NCBI GenBank assembly: GCA_012841425.1
Contig: DUUR01000154.1
Coordinates: 1-9,099, forward strand
Origin: Bacteroidales bacterium
Lineage (GTDB): Bacteria > Bacteroidota > Bacteroidia > Bacteroidales > Dysgonomonadaceae
DNA: 9,099 nt
Reading direction: 5' to 3'
Positions 1 through 5,746 of the stretch are shown piece by piece (the stretch's first letter is position 1; each line of letters opens with the position of its first letter). The translations under genes and the position numbers were made by a program. The notes beneath the pieces were generated by a model, which was not told the origin of the DNA, did not search any database, and saw only the letters and a list, made by a program, of their open reading frames with translations.

Positions 1-98
1 ATGGTGCAACTGAGTTTGTGGAGCTCGGACCGGGCAAAGTGCTTCAGGGATTAATTTCAAAAATAAACAACACTGTTTCGGTTTCTGGTAATCAATAA
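1..98 (+). CDS. fabD: Malonyl CoA-acyl carrier protein transacylase, C-terminal end (partial)
   Basis: Only the last 31 codons are in the window, read from position 3 to the TAA at 96-98; the gene enters from the left. The peptide GATEFVELGPGKVLQGL followed by ISKI matches the conserved FabD C-terminus (E. coli FabD has EVGPGKVLTGL at the same place). FabD moves malonyl groups from CoA to acyl carrier protein in the cytoplasm, the step that feeds fatty-acid elongation. The catalytic Ser and His lie upstream of the window and cannot be checked. The next gene has its own promoter, so this is probably the end of a transcription unit, although no hairpin terminator is obvious after the stop. The call rests on a short tail, but that tail is characteristic. 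Confidence 0.8.
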   Translation, partial: GATEFVELGPGKVLQGLISKINNTVSVSGNQ

Positions 99-134
99 TA
101 AGCAGTTGGTTATTTAAACTTTGCATGTAAGGTA

Positions 135-166
135 TTTGTTAAAATTAAAACTATACAATATATTTG
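135..166 (+). promoter_or_regulatory. Bacteroidetes-type promoter for the DUF4919 gene
   Basis: A TTTG box at 135-138 is followed 20 bases later by TATATTTG at 159-166. This fits the Bacteroidetes primary sigma pattern TTTG-N(17-23)-TAnnTTTG in both boxes and in spacing. Transcription would start near 173, leaving a leader of about 27 bases before the ATG at 200. This is the best promoter match in the window. Confidence 0.65.
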
Positions 167-199
167 TAAAACTAACCACCTTAATAACATTCAAAACTT

Positions 200-901
200 A
201 TGAAAAGAATCTGTTTATTAATTGTTCTATTCACTGCATTAACTATAAATATGAATGCACAGGATGAGTTTTTTAATTCTCCTAACTATTCTCAAATAGA
301 GGCCAATGTAAAGGAGCAATCATCATCCTACTACTATCCCAATTTATTGAAAAAGTATTTAGATGCTAACTCAGAAATGACTCTCGAAGAGGCTCGGCAT
401 CTATATTATGGATATGTGTTTCAAACAAACTATGTGCCAACTGACACCTCTACATATAATAACAAACTGGCAATAACACTATCAAGAGGTTCGTTTACTC
501 CCAGCGATTATGCCGAGATACTAGAATACTCTAATGCGCTCTTGCTTCAAGATCCTTTTAACTTAAGAGCTCTTAATGCCAAACTATTGGTACTTGCTCA
601 GCAAAACAAACCAGATGAGTATAAAAAAGTAGCTCAACAAAGAAGTATTGTTCAGAATGCTATTGTGAGCTCGGGCGACGGGATGACGGAGAAAACTGCA
701 TTTTATGTTATAAAGGTTGCTCACGAATATGATATTCTTCCATTTCTAGGTTATACTTATGGCGGAGAGGATAAAATTCTTAGAGGCAACAAAGTAAATT
801 ACTTGTCTCTTGGCGAAAACAGATTTGGTATCGAGAGGGTATACTTCAACATCACTCCTGTAATAGAATATGTAAATGCCCACGGTGGAGGCAAAATGTA
901 G
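200..901 (+). CDS. DUF4919 domain-containing exported protein
   Basis: This is a 233-residue protein of a Bacteroidota family of unknown function. Residues 1-21 form a signal peptide: MKR, then a hydrophobic stretch, with likely cleavage after NAQ. The protein should therefore be exported to the periplasm or beyond. The body matches DUF4919 as I recall it: the segment MTLEEARHLYYGYVFQ at 60-75, a helical, TPR-like middle with LNAKLLVLAQQ, then SSGDGMTEKTAFYVIKVAHEYDIL and a final stretch with FGIERVYFNITPVIEYVN. No catalytic motif is evident. The ATG at 200 is chosen because it begins the signal peptide and sits just downstream of the promoter at 135-166. A strong terminator follows at once, so the gene appears to be transcribed alone. 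The family assignment is from memory of its conserved segments; its role is unknown. Confidence 0.85.
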   Translation: MKRICLLIVLFTALTINMNAQDEFFNSPNYSQIEANVKEQSSSYYYPNLLKKYLDANSEMTLEEARHLYYGYVFQTNYVPTDTSTYNNKLAITLSRGSFTPSDYAEILEYSNALLLQDPFNLRALNAKLLVLAQQNKPDEYKKVAQQRSIVQNAIVSSGDGMTEKTAFYVIKVAHEYDILPFLGYTYGGEDKILRGNKVNYLSLGENRFGIERVYFNITPVIEYVNAHGGGKM

Positions 902-924
902 AAATCAGCATTATTTATAATATT

Positions 925-962
925 AAAGTCCGTTCATAACAAATTGAGCGGACTTTTTTTTT
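925..962 (+). terminator. Rho-independent terminator after the DUF4919 gene
   Basis: An 8-bp perfect stem, AAAGTCCG at 925-932 and CGGACTTT at 949-956, closes a 16-base loop and runs into a T tract through 962. It begins 23 bases after the stop codon, and the tract lies on the side expected for the + strand gene. Confidence 0.85.
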
Positions 963-1157
963 AAGTTAAATATTTAATTTAAAACTAATTACTATGAACA
1001 TAAAAATAATTTTCAATGTTATAGAATGTTCTTTCATTAGACCTCCGTACTAATGTTTTCTTCAACACAAATATCAAAAAAAGTAATTGTAAGGTACATT
1101 TTTTTGTAACTAAACTAAAATTGGTGTAGTCATATTTACAAATAATAAAATAATATT

Positions 1158-3515
1158 ATGACTCTAAAAATTATCTCTTCATTAATTTTGTGTGGAATAT
1201 TATTTCCACTTAATTCACAAATAAAAGGTATTGTTTCTGATACAAACAGTAACCCAATTGAATTTGCCAATGTAGCAGTCTATTCCCTACCCGATTCTAC
1301 ATTAATTACTGGTACAACCACAGATGAGTCTGGTTATTTTATACTGGATGCTGATAATAGCGCCAATAAGAGTGCTAATAATAACACCAATAATAGCGCT
1401 GACAATAGCACCAATAAGCTTTTGAGAGTTTCTTTTATAGGGTACGAAACTCAAACTCTAATTGCAAAACCTGAACAGGAAATATTTCTCAAATCCGATA
1501 CTACAATGCTTGCCGAAGTTTTAGTAAATGGCGATATTCCCCGAATCAGACTTCGTGACGATGCAGTAGTGGCTACAGTAGAAAACACCGTACTTAGCAA
1601 AGCAGGTACTGCCAACGATGTACTTAAAAGGCTTCCAGCTATTACGGGTGATAATGGCGACTTCTCGATATTCGGAAAAGGTAAAGCCAAAATTTATATC
1701 AACAACAGGGAGTTGCGCGACCCATCAGAACTAGATTTAATAGCCTCTTCTGATATCAGAGAGGTGGAGATTGTTCATAACCCTGGTGCACGATATGATG
1801 CATCAATAAAGGCTATCATTCGCATACATACAGTTCGCAAAGTGGGTGATGGGTTTAGCTTTGATGTTAGGTCCACCTCTTTAATTAATAAAAACACCGA
1901 TTTAAAGAAACAGCTTAATCTTAATTATCGCATCAATGGTTGGGACCTGTTTGCAACTGTTAAATATGAAAAGTATGATTATGTTCAAAATAGTACTTTA
2001 ACACAAACTGCGTTTGTTGATACTTTATGGACACAAGCAAATACACTTGATGTGGAAGGTGTTGAAAATCCTCTAACTACAATTACCGGCATCAACTACG
2101 AGATAAATCCTAATCATTATGTTGGTGTTAAACACACAATGTCACTTTCACCTGGAAAGGACGAGCAGTATGTAATCACCACAAGTGATGTTTTTGCTAA
2201 TAACGATTTCTATGACAGATGGATAAGCGTTAGCAATCAAAATAGCAATAACAAACCCCGACATAGATTAAATGCTTATTATAATGGTACTTTCGGCAAC
2301 CTGAAAGTTGATTTTAATAGTGATATTTATGGTGGTAAATTTTTATCAGAGACAAACATTAACGAGAGTAGCGAGGAGTTTGATGATAGGGTTATAAACT
2401 CATCTAATGAAATTGAAAACCGACTATTTGCAACCAGATTAGTATTGTCGTATCCATTATTAGGTGGTCAGCTATCGGCAGGTAATGAATATACTAACAC
2501 CAAAAGAATTGATATCTATTCAACAGATATGTCTAATATTCCTTCAACAAATACTTCTTTTAAAGACGAAAACAAAAGTTTCTTTGCCGAGTACTCCAGA
2601 TCTACACCAATAGGTAAGATTGGAGCAGGCGTAAGATACGAAGATGTTAAGTCTGACTATTACAACGATGATGAATTAAATGAAGAGCAGAGCAGAGAGT
2701 ATGCACATTGGTTCCCCAACTTCTTATATTCAAACTCATTGGGCAATGTACAGCTTCAACTAAGCTATAACGTAAAAACTATTCGACCATCATACTGGCA
2801 GCTTGGCAGCAACATGCTATATGGTAATAGGTTTACATTACAAACAGGCAACCCATTTCTAAAGCCTACAATTATTCACGATGCATCACTTATGAGCTCA
2901 TGGAAGTTCTTTCAACTAATGGTTAGCTACAAGCAAGAAAATGATGCAATAATACAGTGGGCCGAGCAACACGAAGAGAACCCCTCGATAGCAATTTTAT
3001 CAACAAAAAACATTGATAAGATACCTAGCCTATCGGCATTCCTTACAGCATCTCCAAAAATTGGTATCTGGTCGCCCATGGCAAGTGTGGGATTCATAAA
3101 ACAATGGTTGTCAGTAACCAGCAATAACCAAGAGGTAAAACTAAACCAGCCAATGTTTATTGCTTCACTCAACAACTCGTTCTCACTTCCAAAAGGATAT
3201 TTAGTAACTCTAGACACAAGATTTAGAGGAAAAGGAGAAACGCAAAATGTTGAACTCACCAATAATGAGTTTGTTGTAAATTTTGGAATAACAAAATCTT
3301 TCTTGAATGATAAATTAACTGTTATTTTAAAGGGGCATGACTTGTTTCATGGTAATACAGAGAGGGTAAATCTCTACAACAACAAGCTACATCTACATCA
3401 GTATTCAAAAAGGGATACACGCGAACTAGAAATTACTGTAAGATATAAGTTCAACACTAATGGCAGCAGATACAAGGGAACAGGGGCTGGACAGAGTGAG
3501 TTTAACAGACTGTAA
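1158..3515 (+). CDS. Outer-membrane beta-barrel family protein (TonB-receptor-like, OMP_b-brl_3 type)
   Basis: A 785-residue outer-membrane protein. Residues 1-21 are a signal peptide ending NSQ. Residues 22 to about 112 form a CarboxypepD_reg-like beta-sandwich (IKGIVSDTNSNPIEFANVAV, DESGYFIL, LLRVSFIGYETQ). Residues 115-228 are a plug-like domain (AEVLVNG, NDVLKRLP, IYINNREL, REVEIVHNPGARYDAS). From about 230 onward it is a long beta-barrel with alternating hydrophobic strands. The last residues, YKGTGAGQSEFNRL, match a tail common in this Bacteroidales family. Such proteins sit in the outer membrane and may move substrates in a TonB-dependent way, but no substrate can be deduced and there is no SusD partner beside it, which argues against a polysaccharide-utilisation pair. 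Five 12-bp repeats at 1356-1415 add an Asn/Ser-rich linker inside the N-terminal domain. The upstream region has no clean promoter match; TTTG at 1103-1106 with CATATTTA at 1131-1138 is only a weak candidate. Confidence 0.88.
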   Translation: MTLKIISSLILCGILFPLNSQIKGIVSDTNSNPIEFANVAVYSLPDSTLITGTTTDESGYFILDADNSANKSANNNTNNSADNSTNKLLRVSFIGYETQTLIAKPEQEIFLKSDTTMLAEVLVNGDIPRIRLRDDAVVATVENTVLSKAGTANDVLKRLPAITGDNGDFSIFGKGKAKIYINNRELRDPSELDLIASSDIREVEIVHNPGARYDASIKAIIRIHTVRKVGDGFSFDVRSTSLINKNTDLKKQLNLNYRINGWDLFATVKYEKYDYVQNSTLTQTAFVDTLWTQANTLDVEGVENPLTTITGINYEINPNHYVGVKHTMSLSPGKDEQYVITTSDVFANNDFYDRWISVSNQNSNNKPRHRLNAYYNGTFGNLKVDFNSDIYGGKFLSETNINESSEEFDDRVINSSNEIENRLFATRLVLSYPLLGGQLSAGNEYTNTKRIDIYSTDMSNIPSTNTSFKDENKSFFAEYSRSTPIGKIGAGVRYEDVKSDYYNDDELNEEQSREYAHWFPNFLYSNSLGNVQLQLSYNVKTIRPSYWQLGSNMLYGNRFTLQTGNPFLKPTIIHDASLMSSWKFFQLMVSYKQENDAIIQWAEQHEENPSIAILSTKNIDKIPSLSAFLTASPKIGIWSPMASVGFIKQWLSVTSNNQEVKLNQPMFIASLNNSFSLPKGYLVTLDTRFRGKGETQNVELTNNEFVVNFGITKSFLNDKLTVILKGHDLFHGNTERVNLYNNKLHLHQYSKRDTRELEITVRYKFNTNGSRYKGTGAGQSEFNRL
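1356..1415 (+). repeat. Five degenerate 12-bp in-frame tandem repeats
   Basis: Five consecutive 12-base units encode NSAN, KSAN, NNTN, NSAD and NSTN (residues 67-86 of the outer-membrane protein), and a further AAG codon follows. The unit is a multiple of three, so gain or loss of copies keeps the frame. The array splits the CarboxypepD_reg-like domain between GYFILDAD and LLRVSFIGYE, where related proteins usually have a short turn. Confidence 0.8.
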
Positions 3516-3521
3516 AGCACA

Positions 3522-3550
3522 AACCGCTATTTAGAGCTTAATAATCGGTT
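3522..3550. other. Imperfect inverted repeat after the outer-membrane protein gene
   Basis: AACCG at 3522-3526 pairs with CGGTT at 3546-3550, and TATT at 3528-3531 can pair with AATA at 3540-3543 across a small bulge. It lies 6 bases after the stop at 3513-3515. No T tract follows on either strand, so it is a weak candidate for an mRNA 3' end structure and not a clear terminator. It also lies just before the point where the acetyltransferase fragment begins. Confidence 0.3.
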
Positions 3551-3559
3551 GCCTAGGGT

Positions 3560-3751
3560 TTAAGAGCACGCCTTCATCACCAGTTGCTTCCCGTACCCTT
3601 TCCCGTTGTAGGCCTCGTTCACCTCCGTGTGATCGATGATGATCTTGGAATCATCCACCCACACGTACATCATTTCGCCAGCCGCTTCGTCGTCGTGATA
3701 CAGAATAAAGCGTCCCTTCCTCCCGTTGTCCTTCTGTTCAATCCGTGTCAT
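3560..3751 (-). pseudogene. YjdJ-type GNAT N-acetyltransferase, 3' truncated
   Basis: This 63-residue reading frame holds the first two thirds of a small GNAT-family acetyltransferase of the YjdJ type, usually about 90-95 residues. Residues 36-44 (KIIIDHTEV) and the acetyl-CoA binding turn NGKGYGKQLV at 49-58 are intact. After MKA the similarity stops and the frame ends two codons later (Cys, Ser, stop). The expected C-terminal part, an alpha helix followed by a conserved LCPFA-like segment, is absent. The other frames downstream do not restore it before the neighbouring gene, so this looks like a real end-deletion and not a single frameshift. Its ATG overlaps the stop of the ferredoxin-like gene by four bases (ATGA), a translationally coupled pair; E. 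coli yjdI and yjdJ are also neighbours. The DNA is visibly richer in G+C than the flanks. A short but functional protein cannot be excluded. Confidence 0.7.
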
Positions 3752-3963
3752 TCGTTTTCTTTTTTAATGCTTAACGCCCCCGACGGGCACTTGGCCACCT
3801 GATCCACCAGTTCTTGACTAGAGGCATGCTCCATCCTGATCCACGGCCGCTCACCCGGTTTATAAACATTGGGCAACGTTCTCACGCAGACACCCGAGTG
3901 CGTGCAGAGATTGGGTTTCCATACAATGGTAATCTCCCCGTTCGTATATTCTTTTGATTTCAT
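3748..3963 (-). CDS. YjdI-type divergent 4Fe-4S mono-cluster protein (Fer4_19)
   Basis: A 71-residue cytoplasmic protein resembling E. coli YjdI. It has the core CTHSGVCVR at 20-28, the following YKPGERPWI at 34-42 and a second Cys in CPSGAL at 59-64. In this family the Cys residues are thought to hold one iron-sulfur cluster; three (20, 26, 59) are visible here. The electron partner and physiological role are not known. Length is normal for the family and the protein appears intact, unlike its overlapping downstream partner. The start at 3963 is supported by good alignment of the N-terminal beta-strand (ITIVWKPNLC). Sampled G+C here (34 of 60 bases at 3781-3840) is well above that of the outer-membrane protein gene (21 of 60 at 2341-2400), suggesting a different origin. 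Confidence 0.85.
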   Translation of the reverse strand: MKSKEYTNGEITIVWKPNLCTHSGVCVRTLPNVYKPGERPWIRMEHASSQELVDQVAKCPSGALSIKKENE

Positions 3964-4118
3964 AAAGCTTGTTTTAAATGGATATCGGGTAAAGTTAGCT
4001 TTTTCTTTAATATACCTGCACGATCAAGACATATTTTTCAGTAGACTAGATCCGGAGATAGGGAAAAACGTTTCTAATAAAATCTAGATCAAAAGAAGAT
4101 TTTTATGAGAGATGAACT

Positions 4119-4142
4119 GTTAGTACAATCTGTTGTATTAAC
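4119..4142. repeat. Near-perfect dyad (10-bp arms, 4-base centre)
   Basis: GTTAGTACAA at 4119-4128 and TTGTATTAAC at 4133-4142 are inverted copies of each other with one G/T mismatch, separated by TCTG. In RNA the mismatch is a G-U wobble, so all ten positions can pair. There is no T tract on either side, which makes an intrinsic terminator unlikely. A protein-binding operator between the divergent genes or a relic of a mobile-element end are both possible. Confidence 0.55.
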
Positions 4143-4193
4143 GTAAATTAATATTTTCAGATCGTACAATTCCCTTTATTTCGACACTACTCA

Positions 4194-4244
4194 TTCTTAT
4201 CTGGTTCTTGTCTTACTCTTACCTCCTTCTTATCTTATTCTTTT
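4194..4244 (+). other. Pyrimidine-rich tract with repeated TTCTTATCT
   Basis: This 51-base run on the + strand is almost all C and T, with two copies of TTCTTATCT (4194-4202 and 4227-4235) and related TTCTTGTCTTACTCTTAC between them. It ends 37 bases before the DUF6266 start. It has no coding content that I can support and its role is unknown. Confidence 0.45.
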
Positions 4245-4281
4245 AAATTAGAAGAAAGCAAGAGTTAAGTAATAATTAGCT

Positions 4282-4860
4282 ATGAATGTGGTGGGTGCAA
4301 AATGGAAAGACGTGCATTATGTACGGAGCCTGCCAGTGAATGCAAAAGACCCAAAAACAAAGAAACAGGTGAAGCAACGAGGCAAATTTACGGTGACAAT
4401 GGAATTTATGAAAACCATTACCCCATTTTTGCGGGTGGGGTTCGAGAAAGAAGCAACTGGGAGATCTACTGCTTTTAATGCTGCTATGTCGTACAACATG
4501 AAGAACGCTGTGAAAATGCAAGACCAAGAAACGGTATTGGATTACCCCCGGGTGTTGGTGGCACGGGGACCAGTAACGCCAGCACGAGATATACATGCTG
4601 AAATTATAGAGGGGGAACTGCAAGTGCGTTGGAATCCGGATATCGAAAAAAATGCTAGCCCTGGAGACATGGCCATGATAGTAGTTTACAATCCTGCCAA
4701 GCAACAATCGGTGTACGATTTAAACTTAGCCAAGAGAGCCGATGCAACCGCCATATTCTCGTTGCCAACGGACTGGGAAGGCGACACAATTCACGCCTAC
4801 CTCGCTTTCAAAACACCAGATGGGGCAAACGTGTCTGATAGTATATATATCCTATTTTAG
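4282..4860 (+). CDS. DUF6266 family protein, N-terminally shortened
   Basis: A 192-residue protein that matches the Bacteroidota family DUF6266 over nearly its whole length: NVVGAKWKDVHYVRSLP at 2-18, the KQVKQRGKF segment near 29-36, EFMKTITPFLRVGF at 41-54, AFNAAMSYNMKNAV at 64-77, VLVARGPVTP at 91-100, and a C-terminal beta-rich half with LPTDWEGDTIHAYLAF. Function is unknown; there is no signal peptide or catalytic motif. Family members normally begin with about 15-18 more residues, ending in a Gly-rich SGKVG-like stretch just before NVVG. Here an in-frame TAA at 4273-4275 lies three codons before the ATG, and no other frame upstream encodes that stretch. The gene therefore looks cut at its 5' end and may not be expressed from a native signal. 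Sampled G+C (28 of 60 at 4321-4380; 31 of 60 at 4561-4620) is higher than in most neighbours, suggesting it was acquired. Confidence 0.75.
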   Translation: MNVVGAKWKDVHYVRSLPVNAKDPKTKKQVKQRGKFTVTMEFMKTITPFLRVGFEKEATGRSTAFNAAMSYNMKNAVKMQDQETVLDYPRVLVARGPVTPARDIHAEIIEGELQVRWNPDIEKNASPGDMAMIVVYNPAKQQSVYDLNLAKRADATAIFSLPTDWEGDTIHAYLAFKTPDGANVSDSIYILF

Positions 4861-4878
4861 GACGTGAAAAGTTTTGTA

Positions 4879-4912
4879 TAAAAAAAGGGAGCTGTTAAAA
4901 AAACAGCTCTCC
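4879..4912 (-). terminator. Hairpin terminator between the converging DUF6266 and CHRD genes
   Basis: GAGCTGTT at 4889-4896 pairs with AACAGCTC at 4902-4909, extended by flanking G/C bases around one bulged base. On the minus strand the stem is followed by seven T residues (A run at 4881-4886 plus neighbours on the + strand), so it is a good terminator for the CHRD gene whose stop is at 4933. The hairpin also lies 28 bases after the DUF6266 stop and could act on the + strand, where the tail is weaker. Confidence 0.8.
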
Positions 4913-4932
4913 TTCTTTAAAACAAAAACATC

Positions 4933-5373
4933 TTATTGTTTAAATAGCTGACCTCTAATCTCTCCGTCGGGATACTCTTCGCTATGTAAGTTTATATACA
5001 TTCTTCCTGCAAAAAGCTCATCAACCTGCTCTTGAGTAAGTACACCACTTTGATATGATATAGGAGAAGCAGTTATTTCAAATGGAAACAGTGCAGGTCC
5101 GTTAACTGCCGCAACCCCATTATGTATATGCCCTGCCGTGGGTGTTAATCCTGTGTAGGTAGCAACAATAGTAAACCTCATTGTATTTTCATCAAATGTT
5201 AGTGTAGCTTTACCTCTTGCAGTAGATGCATTTGATGGCACTTGGCTTGCTCCAAAAAGCATAGCTTTAAAAACTGTTACGTCGTTGTCAATAATCTCAT
5301 TATCTTTTTCGCAGCTTGCAAGTAGTGCTACTAGGGCAAATGATATATATATCCTTTTAAACAAACTTTTCAT
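4933..5373 (-). CDS. CHRD domain-containing lipoprotein
   Basis: A 146-residue protein starting at the ATG at 5371-5373. An upstream in-frame ATG at 5415 would add 14 residues in front of the signal, so the inner one is preferred. The N-terminus is a lipoprotein signal: MKSLFKR, a hydrophobic core and LLASC with the lipid-accepting Cys at 21. The mature protein is probably anchored in the outer or inner membrane. Residues 35-143 form a CHRD domain, with the family hallmarks GHIHNG at 81-86, VNGPALFPF at 90-98, LTQEQVDELFAGRMYINLHS and a final PDGEIRGQL. CHRD is named after chordin, and the role of bacterial versions is not established. The gene is a single transcription unit with a -7 box at 5458-5465 and a terminator at 4879-4912. 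Confidence 0.88.
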   Translation of the reverse strand: MKSLFKRIYISFALVALLASCEKDNEIIDNDVTVFKAMLFGASQVPSNASTARGKATLTFDENTMRFTIVATYTGLTPTAGHIHNGVAAVNGPALFPFEITASPISYQSGVLTQEQVDELFAGRMYINLHSEEYPDGEIRGQLFKQ

Positions 5374-5457
5374 AATCGGTAATTTATAAATTAGATACTC
5401 AATAAAATAAAACAAGCACCTGTTTTAGTGCTCATTTTTGTTGTAATTAACTCGTTA

Positions 5458-5465
5458 CAAAGATA
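5458..5465 (-). promoter_or_regulatory. -7 promoter box of the CHRD lipoprotein gene
   Basis: The minus strand reads TATCTTTG here, an exact match to the Bacteroidetes -7 consensus TAnnTTTG. A TTT-containing -33 region about 22 bases upstream is weak. Transcription would begin near 5451, giving a leader of roughly 75 bases that contains a small hairpin (AGCAC/GTGCT, 5415-5432). Confidence 0.5.
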
Positions 5466-5602
5466 TTAAAATTAGTCCTGTATTTTGAAATGCTTTATGC
5501 ATTATTAAGATCATATAGCTAACTATCAACAAGTTTATGAATATTTTTCTAAATAAAACACTCAATTAAAAAAATATTTAATTTGTAATTAATCACCAGA
5601 AA

Positions 5603-5635
5603 TAAAAAAAAGTACGCCCAAAGCTAAATATACTT
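5603..5635 (-). terminator. Weak candidate terminator downstream of the sigma factor gene
   Basis: On the minus strand AAGTA (5635-5631) can pair with TACTT (5614-5610) around a 16-base loop that could add two G-C pairs, and a run of eight T follows. The stem is short and lies more than 110 bases after the sigma factor stop. The loop also contains TAGCTTTG (5619-5626), which matches the -7 promoter consensus, so either reading is possible. Confidence 0.3.
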
Positions 5636-5746
5636 CATTGTAGATTTTTGATATAATTGATTCTTAACAATTTTTTTTCATTATTCTCTTATCAGCTTAT
5701 AGGTCAATATTACTTTTAAATGAAGTTATGTTTGTTTATGACTCAG

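Larger units (their letters stand above)
3964..4281. other. Gene-free AT-rich gap between the YjdI-type and DUF6266 genes
   Basis: This 318-base stretch lies between two divergently oriented genes and contains no supportable coding region. It holds the dyad at 4119-4142 and the pyrimidine-rich tract at 4194-4244. A weak -7-like box for the minus-strand gene, TAACTTTA, lies at 3990-3997 with no properly spaced partner box. No recognisable promoter for the DUF6266 gene was found. It is very poor in G+C (16 of 60 bases at 4081-4140). Confidence 0.6.
5374..5746. other. AT-rich intergenic region between the sigma factor and CHRD genes
   Basis: This 373-base gap holds the CHRD promoter and leader (5374-5465), a weak terminator-like structure at 5603-5635, and otherwise only AT-rich sequence. 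A short near-palindrome, ACTCAGTTAACTAAGT at 5741-5756, overlaps the sigma factor stop codon but is not followed by a T tract. I see no coding region or RNA gene. Confidence 0.5.

Noticed and set aside
994..1053. 19-codon frame upstream of the outer-membrane protein gene
   Set aside because: Too short, AT-rich, with no signal or similarity; chance frame.
1451..1690. 79-codon minus-strand open frame within the outer-membrane protein gene
   Set aside because: It is antisense to a well-supported domain and has no recognisable motifs; a shadow frame.
2927..3262. 111-codon minus-strand open frame within the outer-membrane protein gene
   Set aside because: Antisense to the beta-barrel region, with no family resemblance or start signal.
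3584..3802. 72-codon + strand frame over the YjdI/YjdJ genes
   Set aside because: Both opposite-strand genes show clear family motifs; this frame is their shadow. The same holds for the + frame at 3869-4087.
4276..4707. 143-codon minus-strand frame over the DUF6266 gene
   Set aside because: The sequence is rich in His, Cys and Phe in a way typical of antisense frames, and the + strand has a good family match.
5373..5415. Earlier ATG for the CHRD lipoprotein (14 extra residues)
   Set aside because: The extension is placed before the lipoprotein signal peptide and would bury it; the inner ATG gives a standard signal.
5656..5680. AATTG/CAATT stem followed by T8 on the + strand as a terminator
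   Set aside because: The stem is only 5 A/T-rich pairs, and both neighbouring genes are on the minus strand, so there is no transcript for it to end.
4860..5746. CRISPR array, tRNA or rRNA genes
   Set aside because: No regularly spaced identical repeats, no tRNA-like arms and no rRNA sequence were seen here or elsewhere in the window.
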